DNA from: Pseudomonadota bacterium
GTDB lineage: Bacteria; Pseudomonadota; Gammaproteobacteria; Steroidobacterales; SZUA-146
DNA length: 64,000 nt
NCBI GenBank assembly: GCA_039028935.1
Contig: JBCCHD010000002.1
Location: forward strand, 97,864 to 161,863
Reading direction: 5' to 3'
Numbering within the stretch: the stretch's first letter is position 1; the number at the start of each line of letters is the position of its first letter. Shown here piece after piece: positions 18,020 to 28,115 of this stretch. The notes below the pieces were generated by a model. The model did not search any database, was not told where the DNA came from, and worked only from the letters and a program-made list of their open reading frames with translations. A program made the position numbers and the translations under genes.

Positions 18020-21000
18020 GTGAAGCTTAAAAAATACGTTCCGTTTTGCTTTCGTTCGACGCCGACCATCGTGGCGTCGTTGGTTTTTGTCGTCGCGCTG
18101 TCGATGACGTCGCTGGCCACAGCAAATCAACCCGATTCGCTGAGCCTGTCCCAGCCGGAACTCCTGTTTGAGCAAAATAAAGGTCAGTTTGGCCCTGGCG
18201 TTGACTATGTCGCGAAGGGGGACGGGTATTCCGTCGTATTGGGTCGTGCACCGGTCATTGAATTGTTTCGCTATAGCGACCTGTCTACGGCCTCCACCGA
18301 TCAAGAACTGGATGAGTTTGCGTCGAATGTCAACATTGACTCTATTGCGCAGCTTCGTTTAACGATTCTTGGCGCACGTGATGATGCTCAGGCTATACCG
18401 TTGGCCAAGAACCAAGCGCGCACGCACTATCTGCTTGGGTCCAAAGAGGACTGGCGTACTGACGTGCCCAATTTCGCCCGGATTCGGTATGACGATATTT
18501 TGCCGCTTGTCGATGTTGAATATTACGGACAGGAAGGGCGTTTAGAGTACGATTTCATTGTGCGCCCGGGCGGCGACCCCGCACCGATTCAATTTCGCTT
18601 TGATGGCGCGGATGACGTGCGCCTCAGCGCTGACGGAAATCTGATCATCCGTATTGATGGAAAAGAAATTGTTCAACGGGCGCCCTTCACGTATCAGCGC
18701 GATGAAACGGGCGTTCGCCAAGTCGTGGCATCGCGGTATGTACTCAGCGATGACGTCATCGGCTTTGAGCTCGACAAGTGGGATACGTCGCGAGACCTGA
18801 TTATCGATCCAGTGTTGGAATACTCGCGGTACTTTGGGGGTGCTCGATTCGATCGCGCGCGCGATGTTGAAGTGGATGCCGCTGGCAATATCTATGTGAT
18901 TAGCGACAGCACAAGTGGTGGCCTTGCAACGCCAGGCGTCTATCTCGAGTCGCCCGTCGGCACACGTTTTGAACAAGAGAGTTTTCCATTTTGCGTTGAT
19001 TGCACAGATGCGCCGATCGGTGGCGGACAGGTCAGGCGCGTCACGCTAGTCAGTGCCAATAATCTGCTCATCACCAAATTCAGTCCCGATGGACAAACCG
19101 TGCTGTGGTCGACTTATTTCAATGGGGCGGTAGCGGGCAATGTCTCACTGGGCGTGGACTCAACTGGGGTATCGGACGCAGGTGAATTGGCCTTTGGCAT
19201 AACCAGCGCTGCGGATGGTCTTCCGCTTGTTAATCCAACGCAGACCTACTCGGGTACGCAAAATAACGCGTACATCGCTAAACTGAACAGTGCTGGATCC
19301 GCACTGACCTTTAGCACGTATCTCAACCTGGGCACAATCACCACCTGGGTAAGAGGGTTGGACGTATCGGCGAGCGGTGAGGTGGCGGCGACCGGCTTGT
19401 TAAGTGTCGGCAATGGGTTTCCGGTTGTAAACGGCTTGCCCGGGCAGAGCTGCATCATGAATGCGGCACAAAACGAGTTCTTTGACGGTTATGTCGCGCT
19501 GTTTAATGCATCCGGCACGCTGACATTTTCGAGCTGTCTCGGTGGCGATATTCGCAGCGGTTCGTCCATTGAGGGATTGCGCGGCGTTGCGATTGGTGAC
19601 AACGGCGATCTGTATGTGTTGGGGTACAGCTCCATGACTGATTTTCCAGTGGTGAATGCCATTCAACCCAGCCTCAATGTAATCGGCTCACGAGAAATGA
19701 CGATCTCGCAAATTGATCCGGTGGCCAGCGTGCTTAAGTTCTCAACGTATTTTGGACCGACTGCGGCAAATTTACCGCCGACTGAATTTGGCAATTTTCT
19801 CAATTTCTTTCCCATTGGCATCAAGGTAGACAGTGCGGGCAACATCGTTGTGTCGGGTCCGATTAATTCGTTGTCCTACCCGCTTGTGAATGCGTTTCAA
19901 ACCAACCTCGGCGTGCCGCAAAACTCAGCCGAGTTTCGCCAAGGCAGTACGGAAGCGCCTCTCGATGACACCTTTGTGACAAAACTGCATCCGACCAATG
20001 GCGTAATTTTCTCCACGTATTTGGGGGGCAGTCAGTCTGACGGTGGGTTACCGTCGTTGGCGCTCGATAGTGAGGACAATATTTACGTGGCGGTCGTGAC
20101 TCGATCCGACGACTATCCTGTTCTCAATCCGATTCAGGCCAGCAAGACAGACGAGTCCAGTATCGCGGTCAGTCAATTCACGCCTGATGGTGCGTTGGCG
20201 TTTTCAACGTACTTGGGTGGAAGCAACGACCAGGTCTTTCAGTTACCGGGCGGATTGGCGGTGAACGCCGCCGGCAAGATCATTGTCGGTGGCTACACCC
20301 GCTCGGTTGATTTTCCGATTGTCGGCTCAGGCACGACGAACGCGGGCGACTACGACGTGACGTTGGCCATCATCGACCCAACGGGGGACACGGATACCGA
20401 TGGCGATGGCGTGCCTGATCTGGCCGATGCCTTTCCTAGCGACGCGGCGGAATGGCGGGATACCGATGGGGACCTGCTCGGCGACAATGCCGATTCCGAT
20501 GATGACGACGACGGCTTTTCAGACGCGAGCGATCGATTCCCGAAAAATGCCAGCGAATGGTTGGACGCCGATGAGGACGGCGCGGGCAACAACTTGGACC
20601 AGTTTGACGGCGATCCAGGCAACTATTTCGACCTGGATATGGATGGTATCGCTGACTTTCTTGACACCGATAGCGATGGTGACGGCGTACTGGCACCTGA
20701 TGATGCATTTGATTACGACGCCAGTGAAACAAGCGACACGGATTTTGATGGTGTCGGCAACAACGCCGATGAAGATGATGATTCCGATGGATTTGCGGAT
20801 TTTCTAGATATCGAACCGTTGAACGCACAGAGTCCTGTTCAGACGTTTGAGCGGTATACCCCGTTCGATGTGAGTGTTTTTCTGTCGCCCTGGCCAACCG
20901 GCTACTCGGACGTGGTCGGCACAGATACGAGTTGGACGGCTGCGACAGACGATGCCTTTGGGGGGCAGACCAGTTTCGGTAGTCTACTTATCGGTGACAA

Positions 21001-21553
21001 CCAGGTCGCTGCTATCGAGTACACGGACACGTTTGCCGGCGGCGCGATCAAGTTTCAATACAAAGTCGATAGTCAGGAGAATTTCGATCTGTTCACGTTT
21101 CTTATTGACGGTGTCGTCGTATTGACGGCGTCGGGTGATACCGGCTGGCAAACGTTTGAAACACCCATCGCTTCGGGTAGTCGCACACTCCAGTGGCGCT
21201 ACGCAAAAGACGGCTCGATTTCTGAGGGAGCGGATGGGGCTTGGTTTGATGATCTTGCTTTAGATGGGGATGGTGATGGCGCAACCGATGATGTGGACAA
21301 CTGTTTACTCATCGCCAATCCTGCTCAGCGCGATACAGACGGGGATGGGTATGGCAATTTTTGCGATGCAGATCTGAACAACGATTGTGTTGTGAACTTC
21401 CTGGACCTCGCGGCGTTGTCGAGTCTGTTCTTAACGACCGATGAGGATGCCGATTTTAACGGTGATGGGCTGGTCAACTTTATCGATATTTCCTTGTTTG
21501 CGCCGTTCTTTGGTTTGGCCCCGGGACCTAGCACCACGGCGACGTGTCCGTAA
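18020..21553 (+). CDS. Secreted SBBP beta-propeller protein with TSP3 and dockerin-like tail
   Basis: 1177 residues. A long signal peptide ends near residue 35 (SLATA). Then come a DUF7948-type domain (about 45-275; FEQNKGQFGPGVDY, HYLLGSKEDW, GRLEYDFIVRPGGDP), SBBP-type beta-propeller repeats (about 275-780; repeated FSTYLGG and DSAGNIVVSG), thrombospondin type-3-like calcium repeats rich in DTDGDG (about 788-935), a jelly-roll-like domain (about 940-1080), a short TSP3 unit, and a dockerin-like tail (about 1116-1170) ending in GLAPGPS. GTG start with AGGAGG. The protein should be exported and bind calcium. It faces a paralogue tail to tail across a shared terminator. Function unknown; surface or matrix role is inference. 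Confidence 0.88.
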   Translation: MKLKKYVPFCFRSTPTIVASLVFVVALSMTSLATANQPDSLSLSQPELLFEQNKGQFGPGVDYVAKGDGYSVVLGRAPVIELFRYSDLSTASTDQELDEFASNVNIDSIAQLRLTILGARDDAQAIPLAKNQARTHYLLGSKEDWRTDVPNFARIRYDDILPLVDVEYYGQEGRLEYDFIVRPGGDPAPIQFRFDGADDVRLSADGNLIIRIDGKEIVQRAPFTYQRDETGVRQVVASRYVLSDDVIGFELDKWDTSRDLIIDPVLEYSRYFGGARFDRARDVEVDAAGNIYVISDSTSGGLATPGVYLESPVGTRFEQESFPFCVDCTDAPIGGGQVRRVTLVSANNLLITKFSPDGQTVLWSTYFNGAVAGNVSLGVDSTGVSDAGELAFGITSAADGLPLVNPTQTYSGTQNNAYIAKLNSAGSALTFSTYLNLGTITTWVRGLDVSASGEVAATGLLSVGNGFPVVNGLPGQSCIMNAAQNEFFDGYVALFNASGTLTFSSCLGGDIRSGSSIEGLRGVAIGDNGDLYVLGYSSMTDFPVVNAIQPSLNVIGSREMTISQIDPVASVLKFSTYFGPTAANLPPTEFGNFLNFFPIGIKVDSAGNIVVSGPINSLSYPLVNAFQTNLGVPQNSAEFRQGSTEAPLDDTFVTKLHPTNGVIFSTYLGGSQSDGGLPSLALDSEDNIYVAVVTRSDDYPVLNPIQASKTDESSIAVSQFTPDGALAFSTYLGGSNDQVFQLPGGLAVNAAGKIIVGGYTRSVDFPIVGSGTTNAGDYDVTLAIIDPTGDTDTDGDGVPDLADAFPSDAAEWRDTDGDLLGDNADSDDDDDGFSDASDRFPKNASEWLDADEDGAGNNLDQFDGDPGNYFDLDMDGIADFLDTDSDGDGVLAPDDAFDYDASETSDTDFDGVGNNADEDDDSDGFADFLDIEPLNAQSPVQTFERYTPFDVSVFLSPWPTGYSDVVGTDTSWTAATDDAFGGQTSFGSLLIGDNQVAAIEYTDTFAGGAIKFQYKVDSQENFDLFTFLIDGVVVLTASGDTGWQTFETPIASGSRTLQWRYAKDGSISEGADGAWFDDLALDGDGDGATDDVDNCLLIANPAQRDTDGDGYGNFCDADLNNDCVVNFLDLAALSSLFLTTDEDADFNGDGLVNFIDISLFAPFFGLAPGPSTTATCP

Positions 21554-21651
21554 TGGCGAACCGCTGTTCCATTTTTCTCTCGGCGCTGCACTAGCGCCCT
21601 GTATCTAGGGCGAACAGGTCGGTGGATGATGTTCTGCTAGAGTGTGCATAA

Positions 21652-21680
21652 AAAAACGCCGGTCACTGACCGGCGTTTTT
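21652..21680. terminator. Bidirectional Rho-independent terminator
   Basis: A strong stem CGCCGGTC/GACCGGCG (21657-21664 and 21668-21675) has a 3-base loop, an A run before and a T run after. It serves both convergent beta-propeller genes. Confidence 0.92.
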
Positions 21681-21743
21681 CAATGTGGTCGACCTAGCAT
21701 GGCGGATTAGCGCGTCTTGAACAGACGGCGTGATTCGCGGCGG

Positions 21744-24700
21744 TTACTGCAGGCCCGGTCCAGGCGGCAGCAAAAAGCCCTCACGAAGTATCACAAGATC
21801 TAAAAAGTTGACAGCGCCATCACCGTTAAAATCTGCATCCTCATCCGTGCTGCCAAATACGCTAGCAAACTGCGACACATCCACAAAGTTGACGATGTTG
21901 TCGTTGTTCAGATCCGCATCGCATAGATTGCCGAACCCATCGTCATTCGTGTCGCGCTGATCTGGATTGGCAACGCGCTCGCAATTATCGAGGCCATCCA
22001 ATACATTATCCTGGTCCTGATCTATTTCGAGCACCATATAGAGTGCATCGCGTCCACTGCTGGGTGGCGTGCTCGTGCCGACCTGCGGCCACAGGTCACC
22101 GGTGGTAGCGCCGCCGAGGAGCACTTTCGAATCCGAGCCCTGTGCAAAGACAAGGCTGGTGAACAGTTCTTCCTCACCGCCACCCTTAAGGCGTGTTGAA
22201 AACTCAAGGTCGCTACCATCAGCGGATAGCACGCTGACAACCACGTCGTCTGCAGTCGGCCAAATTTCCTGAGGAACTCGGTTGGTGGTGGAAAAACAGG
22301 GGCAACGGGCGGCGGATGTCGACGGTACAATCGACAGCGTGGCATCGAGTGCGCCCACATAAGAGGCCTCCAGACTAAGCGTGCCGGTGCCATCATTTAT
22401 GTACAGTTTATCGCTGTCACTGCGTCCAATAATCACATCCAGATCGTTATCGCCGTCAACATCGACAACCGCTGCGGACAAGTTGTCGGCGTTCGCTTCG
22501 GTCAACACGACTACCTGTGACACCATCGCCGCGTCGTTCAGCGTCAAAACTTCGACTGCACTATCGGCATTTACGACGACCAACTCGTCGGTGCCATCGC
22601 CGTCTAGGTCACCTGCGGCGATATCACTGACGGTGCCAACACTGTGGTTGAGCACAATGGCCGGACCCAGCGCGGCGTTTGTTACATCGTAGAGACGGAT
22701 GTCTTGAAGCTCATTGGCAACAGCGACAAACTGACCCGCGGCCGCCAGCGTGTTTAATTCGGCGAGCACAAATGCGGTGGTGTTACCGTCGGTACGGCCG
22801 ACGCTTGTTTCAACGAACGCTCCAGGCGTTGTACCGGTTACTTCTACCAATGTGTTTGCACTGCCGTAGTTTGCGACGAGAAAGACGGCTAGGCTGGGCG
22901 ACAGCCCTAGTATATCCGTCACTACGTCGCGCGAGTCTTCCGACGCGCTGCCAACCGTATCGAACAAACTGTACGTGAACAGGTTTTCGTCAAACGAGAA
23001 GAGCTGGTTCACTCCGTCTCGATTCGCAATAAGACCTCGAGCGAGAAGGGGGTTGATACTGGCGTTAGCCGAAAAGGCGATGGCGCTGGTATCGTACTGA
23101 TCGATTTGCGCCAACAGTGGCACGAGCAAACCGAGGCTCTCTACGTCACCCAAGGCGGTGTAGTTGAGTCCGTCGCGGGCGAAAAATGCGTTATACGTGA
23201 GATTGTTATCGGTGAGTGGGAAGACGTCCCGGCTGACACCATTAAAGCTATCGAAGGCCGTGCCGGCATTGGTATTGATCAGATAGGGTTGCGGCGACGC
23301 TGGGAGTGGGTTGCGCAGTGGGTAGTCGGGGGCAGATGAATTACCGGCGACGTAGGCGCGACCTTCATCATCCACTTTAATCGCATAGAGGAAATCATTG
23401 CCGAGCGCGCCGAGATAGGTGCCGTAAATCAGCTGAGTGGCATCGGCACTAAGCTTGAAAACATAGCTGTCAGCATCCCCCAGATTAGCCGGCGGATCAC
23501 TCGGCAAGGGCTGAAAAACGCCGGCCGTCGTCTCGTTCAGTCCTTCCGAGGTGGCGGTCACTCCATAGATATTGCCGTCGGCATCGACATCCATGCTCTG
23601 CAAAAACCCGTCGCCGACAAAGGTAGCGGCGGTGACGGTCGACAGATCGGACGACAGTTTTACGACGATCGAATTAAATCCCAGTTCAATGAGTGGGGTT
23701 GGCCGATAGACGCCGGGCGTGGTCGGGAAATCGCTTGAGCGACTGAATCCGGAGAGATACACATCGCCGTTGTCGTCCACTTGGATATGCCGGCCTGCGT
23801 CACGGAACGATCCGCCAAGGCAGGCTGAAAAAAGCAGTGAACCAGTCGGCGAAATCTTCGCTATTGCTATGTCGCTGGCCGAGCCTGGTAGGGGTTCGAT
23901 TTGGGGTTGGCTTTCCTCCTCAAAGCACCCGGTGCCATTAATCGTGTCGGTGACCGGAAAGTCGGGCGCTGCAGTCTGACCCGCGACATACACATTGTCG
24001 GAGGCATCCAGCGCCAAGCCTCTAAAAAACTCGAAGCCGAAGCCGGTTGTCGCGTTGGGCGCTAAATCGGTACCGCCGAGATACGTGGCGAATACAAAGC
24101 TCTGCCCGTCGACCGCCAGCTTAGCCACAAACCCATCTGAGTTGAGTAGGCCGCCGCCAACAAAATTACCGCCGGCAAACGTGCTTTGAAGGGCATTTAA
24201 GGTTGGAAAGTCAGAGGACTCGGTGTTGCCCACAACAACAATGTTACCGGCGCTGTCTATCTGTGTGTTTTCGGCGCGTTCCGACCGCGAGCCGCCAAAT
24301 ACGGTAACCCAATTGATGTCGCCCGCCGAGTCCAGCTCAGCCACAAATACGTCGGATTGCACTTTAAATTCCGAGGGATTCGAAATGAAGTCAAGCAGCG
24401 ACGTGGTCGTGCCGGAAAGAAGGTAAGCGCCGTTTGTTCTTTCCAGAAACCGCGTGGTTCGGTCGGTGCGGTTGCCGCCAAAATAGCCGGAGAATTCGAT
24501 CACGGGGTCGATCACGAGCGCGGCGGTGACATCATGGTCTTGTAGTTCAAACTGGATAGTGCCTTCCGCGGCGGCGCGAAACCGACCCGCGAGCCGCTGT
24601 TCGTTACCATCGATTTGTTGATACACCGCTGGGATCGTCTGCGTGATGAGGCCCATCGGCGTAGTCGCCTGCCACGACTCCTCGTCCAGCACGGTGGTTG

Positions 24701-25226
24701 TCGCGCCACTCAGCGAGAGTGTGATCTGCGAGGGGTCACTGTTAGGGGCCACGATGAAGTCGTACTCAAGCTGGCCGTCGTGCAGTCGGTACACGACATC
24801 GATACCGTCGTATACATTGGTCACTCGCACTGTCTCGAAGTGGGGCACGGCTTTGAGCCACTTTTGCTGGTTTGAGCCACTCAGATAATGCGTCATGCCC
24901 TTTGCGCGCTGGCCGGCGTGTGACTGGGCGAGTGGATTGGCTTGCTCAAAGGTCAGTCGGGCAATGTGTTGCACAAACGGGGTGGGAAGATCGGCAGTGC
25001 TCACGTCCTGTAAATGGGGAGTGTTCGTCAAGGTGTCGGGCGCGGTCAGCAAGAGCTCGATATGGGCTGGTGAAATCAGTGCCGTCAAGTCGTTCGCGCG
25101 AACGACGTACCCATACTCGCTACGCGCTTGCCCCTGATTCTGTTCGATCCACGACAGAGCGTGAACAGGACTGATGAGAAATAGGGTGGCCAAGGTTAGC
25201 CCAAATAACGACAGGCGCTTGTTCAC
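21744..25226 (-). CDS. Secreted SBBP/FG-GAP protein with dockerin-like tail
   Basis: 1160 residues from GTG at 25226, with AAGGAG 7-8 bases upstream. Signal peptide to about residue 23 (SPVHA). A DUF7948-like domain (about 28-245; WIEQNQGQ, THYLSGSNQQKW, GQLEYDFIVAPNSDP), then SBBP beta-propeller repeats to about 680, a middle region, FG-GAP-like units (GDLDGDGTDELVVV near 880, DVDGDNDLDVIIG near 925), and a TSP3 plus dockerin-like tail (about 1075-1160) ending LPPGPGLQ. It is a diverged paralogue of the convergent 1177-residue protein, sharing domain order at both ends. Exported, calcium-binding; role unknown. Confidence 0.88.
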   Translation of the reverse strand: MNKRLSLFGLTLATLFLISPVHALSWIEQNQGQARSEYGYVVRANDLTALISPAHIELLLTAPDTLTNTPHLQDVSTADLPTPFVQHIARLTFEQANPLAQSHAGQRAKGMTHYLSGSNQQKWLKAVPHFETVRVTNVYDGIDVVYRLHDGQLEYDFIVAPNSDPSQITLSLSGATTTVLDEESWQATTPMGLITQTIPAVYQQIDGNEQRLAGRFRAAAEGTIQFELQDHDVTAALVIDPVIEFSGYFGGNRTDRTTRFLERTNGAYLLSGTTTSLLDFISNPSEFKVQSDVFVAELDSAGDINWVTVFGGSRSERAENTQIDSAGNIVVVGNTESSDFPTLNALQSTFAGGNFVGGGLLNSDGFVAKLAVDGQSFVFATYLGGTDLAPNATTGFGFEFFRGLALDASDNVYVAGQTAAPDFPVTDTINGTGCFEEESQPQIEPLPGSASDIAIAKISPTGSLLFSACLGGSFRDAGRHIQVDDNGDVYLSGFSRSSDFPTTPGVYRPTPLIELGFNSIVVKLSSDLSTVTAATFVGDGFLQSMDVDADGNIYGVTATSEGLNETTAGVFQPLPSDPPANLGDADSYVFKLSADATQLIYGTYLGALGNDFLYAIKVDDEGRAYVAGNSSAPDYPLRNPLPASPQPYLINTNAGTAFDSFNGVSRDVFPLTDNNLTYNAFFARDGLNYTALGDVESLGLLVPLLAQIDQYDTSAIAFSANASINPLLARGLIANRDGVNQLFSFDENLFTYSLFDTVGSASEDSRDVVTDILGLSPSLAVFLVANYGSANTLVEVTGTTPGAFVETSVGRTDGNTTAFVLAELNTLAAAGQFVAVANELQDIRLYDVTNAALGPAIVLNHSVGTVSDIAAGDLDGDGTDELVVVNADSAVEVLTLNDAAMVSQVVVLTEANADNLSAAVVDVDGDNDLDVIIGRSDSDKLYINDGTGTLSLEASYVGALDATLSIVPSTSAARCPCFSTTNRVPQEIWPTADDVVVSVLSADGSDLEFSTRLKGGGEEELFTSLVFAQGSDSKVLLGGATTGDLWPQVGTSTPPSSGRDALYMVLEIDQDQDNVLDGLDNCERVANPDQRDTNDDGFGNLCDADLNNDNIVNFVDVSQFASVFGSTDEDADFNGDGAVNFLDLVILREGFLLPPGPGLQ

Positions 25227-25391
25227 TGGATTCTCCTTTTTCGATTTCTTCTTCCAGGAGCATTGAGTGTACCCGCTCAGTTGGAGGCTCTACAATTGAA
25301 TCGACATTGGTTCGTTAGTAATCCTGCGTTATGGTAAGGACCAACAACGATCTTATTGATAGGAACAACACGAACCTGTTTGTCGAACGCT

Positions 25392-27356
25392 ATGTACGCT
25401 ATTCAAAACCCAAGCACCTCACCAACTTATCGGGCCGATATCGATGGCCTACGTGCGATTGCCGTGCTGTCGGTTGTGGTGTACCACATCGATCATCGGT
25501 TGGTGCCGGCGGGTTTTCTCGGTGTTGATATTTTCTTCGTGCTATCGGGATTTTTGATTTCGTCGTTAATAATGAACGAAATCCAAATGGGCACGTTTTC
25601 GCTAGTTGAGTTTTATCGTCGACGCATTAAACGCATCATGCCGGCAATGTTGTTGGTGTTGGCGACAACCGTATTAGCCGCGCAGTGGTTGTTTCGACCC
25701 GAAGAAGCCGAAACCACGGCACGCGCCGGATTCTGGTCGCTGCTGTCGCTCGCGAACCTGTTTTTTTGGTTGTTTGAAGACACCTCGTATTTTGCGGCGG
25801 ACAGCAACGAACTGCCTTTATTGCATCTTTGGTCCTTAGGGGTCGAAGAGCAGTTCTATATCCTCTGGCCGCTATTGCTGATGTTGACCTACTCGGCATT
25901 GAAACGCGCGTACTTCGGGCTACTGGTGCTGGGTGCGCTCGCCTCGTTCGCGTTTGGTGAGTGGTATTTTTCGCGGGATGCATCGTTTGTGTATTTCATG
26001 CTGCCATCGCGCGCGGGCGAGCTGTTGGTCGGGGCCATCGCCGCACACTATGTGATGTCGGGTCGCACGCTTTCTTCCTCAACGGCAGTGGTGTGCGCGT
26101 GGGTGGGTGTGGCGTTGATCGCCGGATCGCTCTGGTGGGTGACAACGCAAAGGCCCTTTCCAGGCTGGCAGGCTGTACCACCCACGCTTGGCACCGCTCT
26201 GCTCATTTTAGCCGGCCATCGCCACTCACCACTGCCGAATCGTGTGTTGTCGATCGCGCCGCTTGTTTGGATAGGGCTGGTGTCCTACTCCGCCTATCTG
26301 TGGCATTGGCCGCTGCTGGCGTTTCTTCATTATGGTGGGTTCAACCTGTCGCTTGCGCTGGGTGTCGCGGTGTTTGTGCTGACGTTTACACTCGCTTGGT
26401 TGTCTTATCGATTTGTCGAACAGCCGCTACGCCGCTCCTCTGATTCGTTTATTCCACTTGCGTTGAAACAGTTCGTCGTGCCTTCCCTATTGATATCGAT
26501 ACTGATCGGCGTGTCGATGAAGACGGATGGCTACGGTTTACGTTCCGATACGTATCGTCAAGCACTCGCCGAACAACGCGCCGAACGGCCGGGCGTTTTG
26601 GAATACGACTACGTGTGTCAACGGCAACGTTTGAGTGTGGCCGACTTGACCGATGAACGCTGCGTGCTGGGCGCTAATGGCGACACTGAGCCGAACGCCT
26701 TGCTTTGGGGGGATTCAATTGCCGCCCGTTACGTCGGCATGCTCGGCGTGTTCGCCCGAGAGGCCAATTTTCGGTTTCGCAATCTCGAGGTCGGCTCGTG
26801 TCCCCCTCTGCTTTCAGGCTCCGCGCCTTACACCAATGTACGCAGAGTGGCGGACTGCGACGCGTCGAATCACTTAGTGTCGAACGCGTTGAATGCCAAC
26901 ACAACCGTGTTTGCCTCGGCGTCCTGGGTGCACTATCACTTCAACGGTAACGACGTCGTGGAGGGCTTCGCCCAAACCCTTGGCGATCTCGCCTCGCGCG
27001 TCGAGCGTGTCATTATATTGGGACACGGACCAATTGCGTACGGATACGACACGTTATGCCGAGAAAAGCAGTTGGGTTTTGCTGGTGTGGCGTGCAGCGA
27101 GGCACCGGTACCACTCGATCGACGCATTATCGATACGAATACGCGTCTTCAGCAGCTGGCTGCTCGCTACCCGAATGTGGATTACTTCGACGCGAACGCG
27201 TATCTGTGTCCGGGGGACGTTTGTCCACTGTATGTGAAGGATGAGCCGGTCTTTTTTGATCCCTACCATCTGACCATTGCGGCCTCCTGGCGCATTGGCG
27301 AAGAGATCGTAAAACGCGAGGGCGTTCCCCAAGTGTTTGAGCAGATTGGGAAATAA
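25392..27356 (+). CDS. Acyltransferase family protein with C-terminal SGNH domain
   Basis: 654 residues from ATG at 25392; earlier in-frame starts add unconserved residues. The N-terminal half (about 10-370) is an acyltransferase-3 (OafA/YrhL) membrane domain of about 10-11 helices: YRADIDGLRAIAVLSVVVYH holds the conserved Arg and His, and VDIFFVLSGFLIS the FFVLSG motif. The C-terminal half is an extracytoplasmic SGNH hydrolase-like domain with block I LLWGDSIAARY and the final FDPYHLT. Such fusions O-acetylate cell-surface polysaccharides, LPS or peptidoglycan. The specific glycan is unknown; no polysaccharide genes lie next to it. Divergent from the 1160-residue secreted protein. Confidence 0.92.
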   Translation: MYAIQNPSTSPTYRADIDGLRAIAVLSVVVYHIDHRLVPAGFLGVDIFFVLSGFLISSLIMNEIQMGTFSLVEFYRRRIKRIMPAMLLVLATTVLAAQWLFRPEEAETTARAGFWSLLSLANLFFWLFEDTSYFAADSNELPLLHLWSLGVEEQFYILWPLLLMLTYSALKRAYFGLLVLGALASFAFGEWYFSRDASFVYFMLPSRAGELLVGAIAAHYVMSGRTLSSSTAVVCAWVGVALIAGSLWWVTTQRPFPGWQAVPPTLGTALLILAGHRHSPLPNRVLSIAPLVWIGLVSYSAYLWHWPLLAFLHYGGFNLSLALGVAVFVLTFTLAWLSYRFVEQPLRRSSDSFIPLALKQFVVPSLLISILIGVSMKTDGYGLRSDTYRQALAEQRAERPGVLEYDYVCQRQRLSVADLTDERCVLGANGDTEPNALLWGDSIAARYVGMLGVFAREANFRFRNLEVGSCPPLLSGSAPYTNVRRVADCDASNHLVSNALNANTTVFASASWVHYHFNGNDVVEGFAQTLGDLASRVERVIILGHGPIAYGYDTLCREKQLGFAGVACSEAPVPLDRRIIDTNTRLQQLAARYPNVDYFDANAYLCPGDVCPLYVKDEPVFFDPYHLTIAASWRIGEEIVKREGVPQVFEQIGK

Positions 27357-27455
27357 CTTCGCAAAAACATGCGCTTAGTGATTGCGTTTTGCGCGTTCAC
27401 TCGCCCGTAACAGGGCTCTGCTATGATCGAATGAATCACCAATTCGGAGAATCAA

Positions 27456-28115
27456 ATGAACGTTTTGACGACACACGCTCGGCTGTCTCGACTCTTTGCG
27501 CTCAGCGTGGCGCTTCTTATGTTGTCCACACCACTGACCTGGGCGGGCAAGTACAACGCGGTTATTTCGATTGGCGATTCAATGCCGGCGTTTACGGATC
27601 TGCCCAATATCGATGGCAACGCAATGTCGTCCAGCGATTTGGATGCGGATATTGTTGTGTTGATTTCGCTCGCCAATCACTGCCCATGGGTAAAAGGAAT
27701 GGACAAAGATATGGTGTCGCTCGCCAGAGACTTCGCGGATCAAAGCGTGGCGTTTGTTGGTTTGAGCTTCAATCATCGCGAAGACGATCGTCTCGAAGCG
27801 ATGAAAGTGCACGCTCGTGAAAACGGTTATGGCTTTGACTATCTTTTTGATGAAAGTCAGGCGCTAGGCAAAGCGCTGGGTGCAGTGCGTACACCAGAGT
27901 ACTTTGTATTTAATAAAGAGCGCGAACTGGTTTACACAGGGCTTTTGTATAATTCGCCCGCCAAAATCAATCGAGATGGCAGCGTGAATTACACGAAGGG
28001 CGAACCGACCGAATTCTATGTGGCGGATGCGATCAATGCGTCGTTGGCTGGCAACCTGCCCGATGTAACGGAAACCAAGGCGCACGGATGTTCCGTCAAA
28101 TACACGCAGGAGTAA
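27456..28115 (+). CDS. Secreted redoxin (thioredoxin-fold) protein
   Basis: 219 residues. Signal peptide to about residue 30 (LTWAG). The redoxin/AhpC-TSA-like domain follows: ISIGDSMPAF, the strand VVLISLANHCPWVKG with a single active-site Cys in the NHCPWV motif, and the cis-Pro segment RTPEYFVF. A second Cys lies near the C-terminus in HGCSVKY, as in many members of this group. It probably reduces thiols or peroxides in the periplasm. Good ribosome-binding site GGAGA. Overlaps the downstream TlpA-like lipoprotein by 28 bases, so the two are one operon. Confidence 0.87.
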   Translation: MNVLTTHARLSRLFALSVALLMLSTPLTWAGKYNAVISIGDSMPAFTDLPNIDGNAMSSSDLDADIVVLISLANHCPWVKGMDKDMVSLARDFADQSVAFVGLSFNHREDDRLEAMKVHARENGYGFDYLFDESQALGKALGAVRTPEYFVFNKERELVYTGLLYNSPAKINRDGSVNYTKGEPTEFYVADAINASLAGNLPDVTETKAHGCSVKYTQE

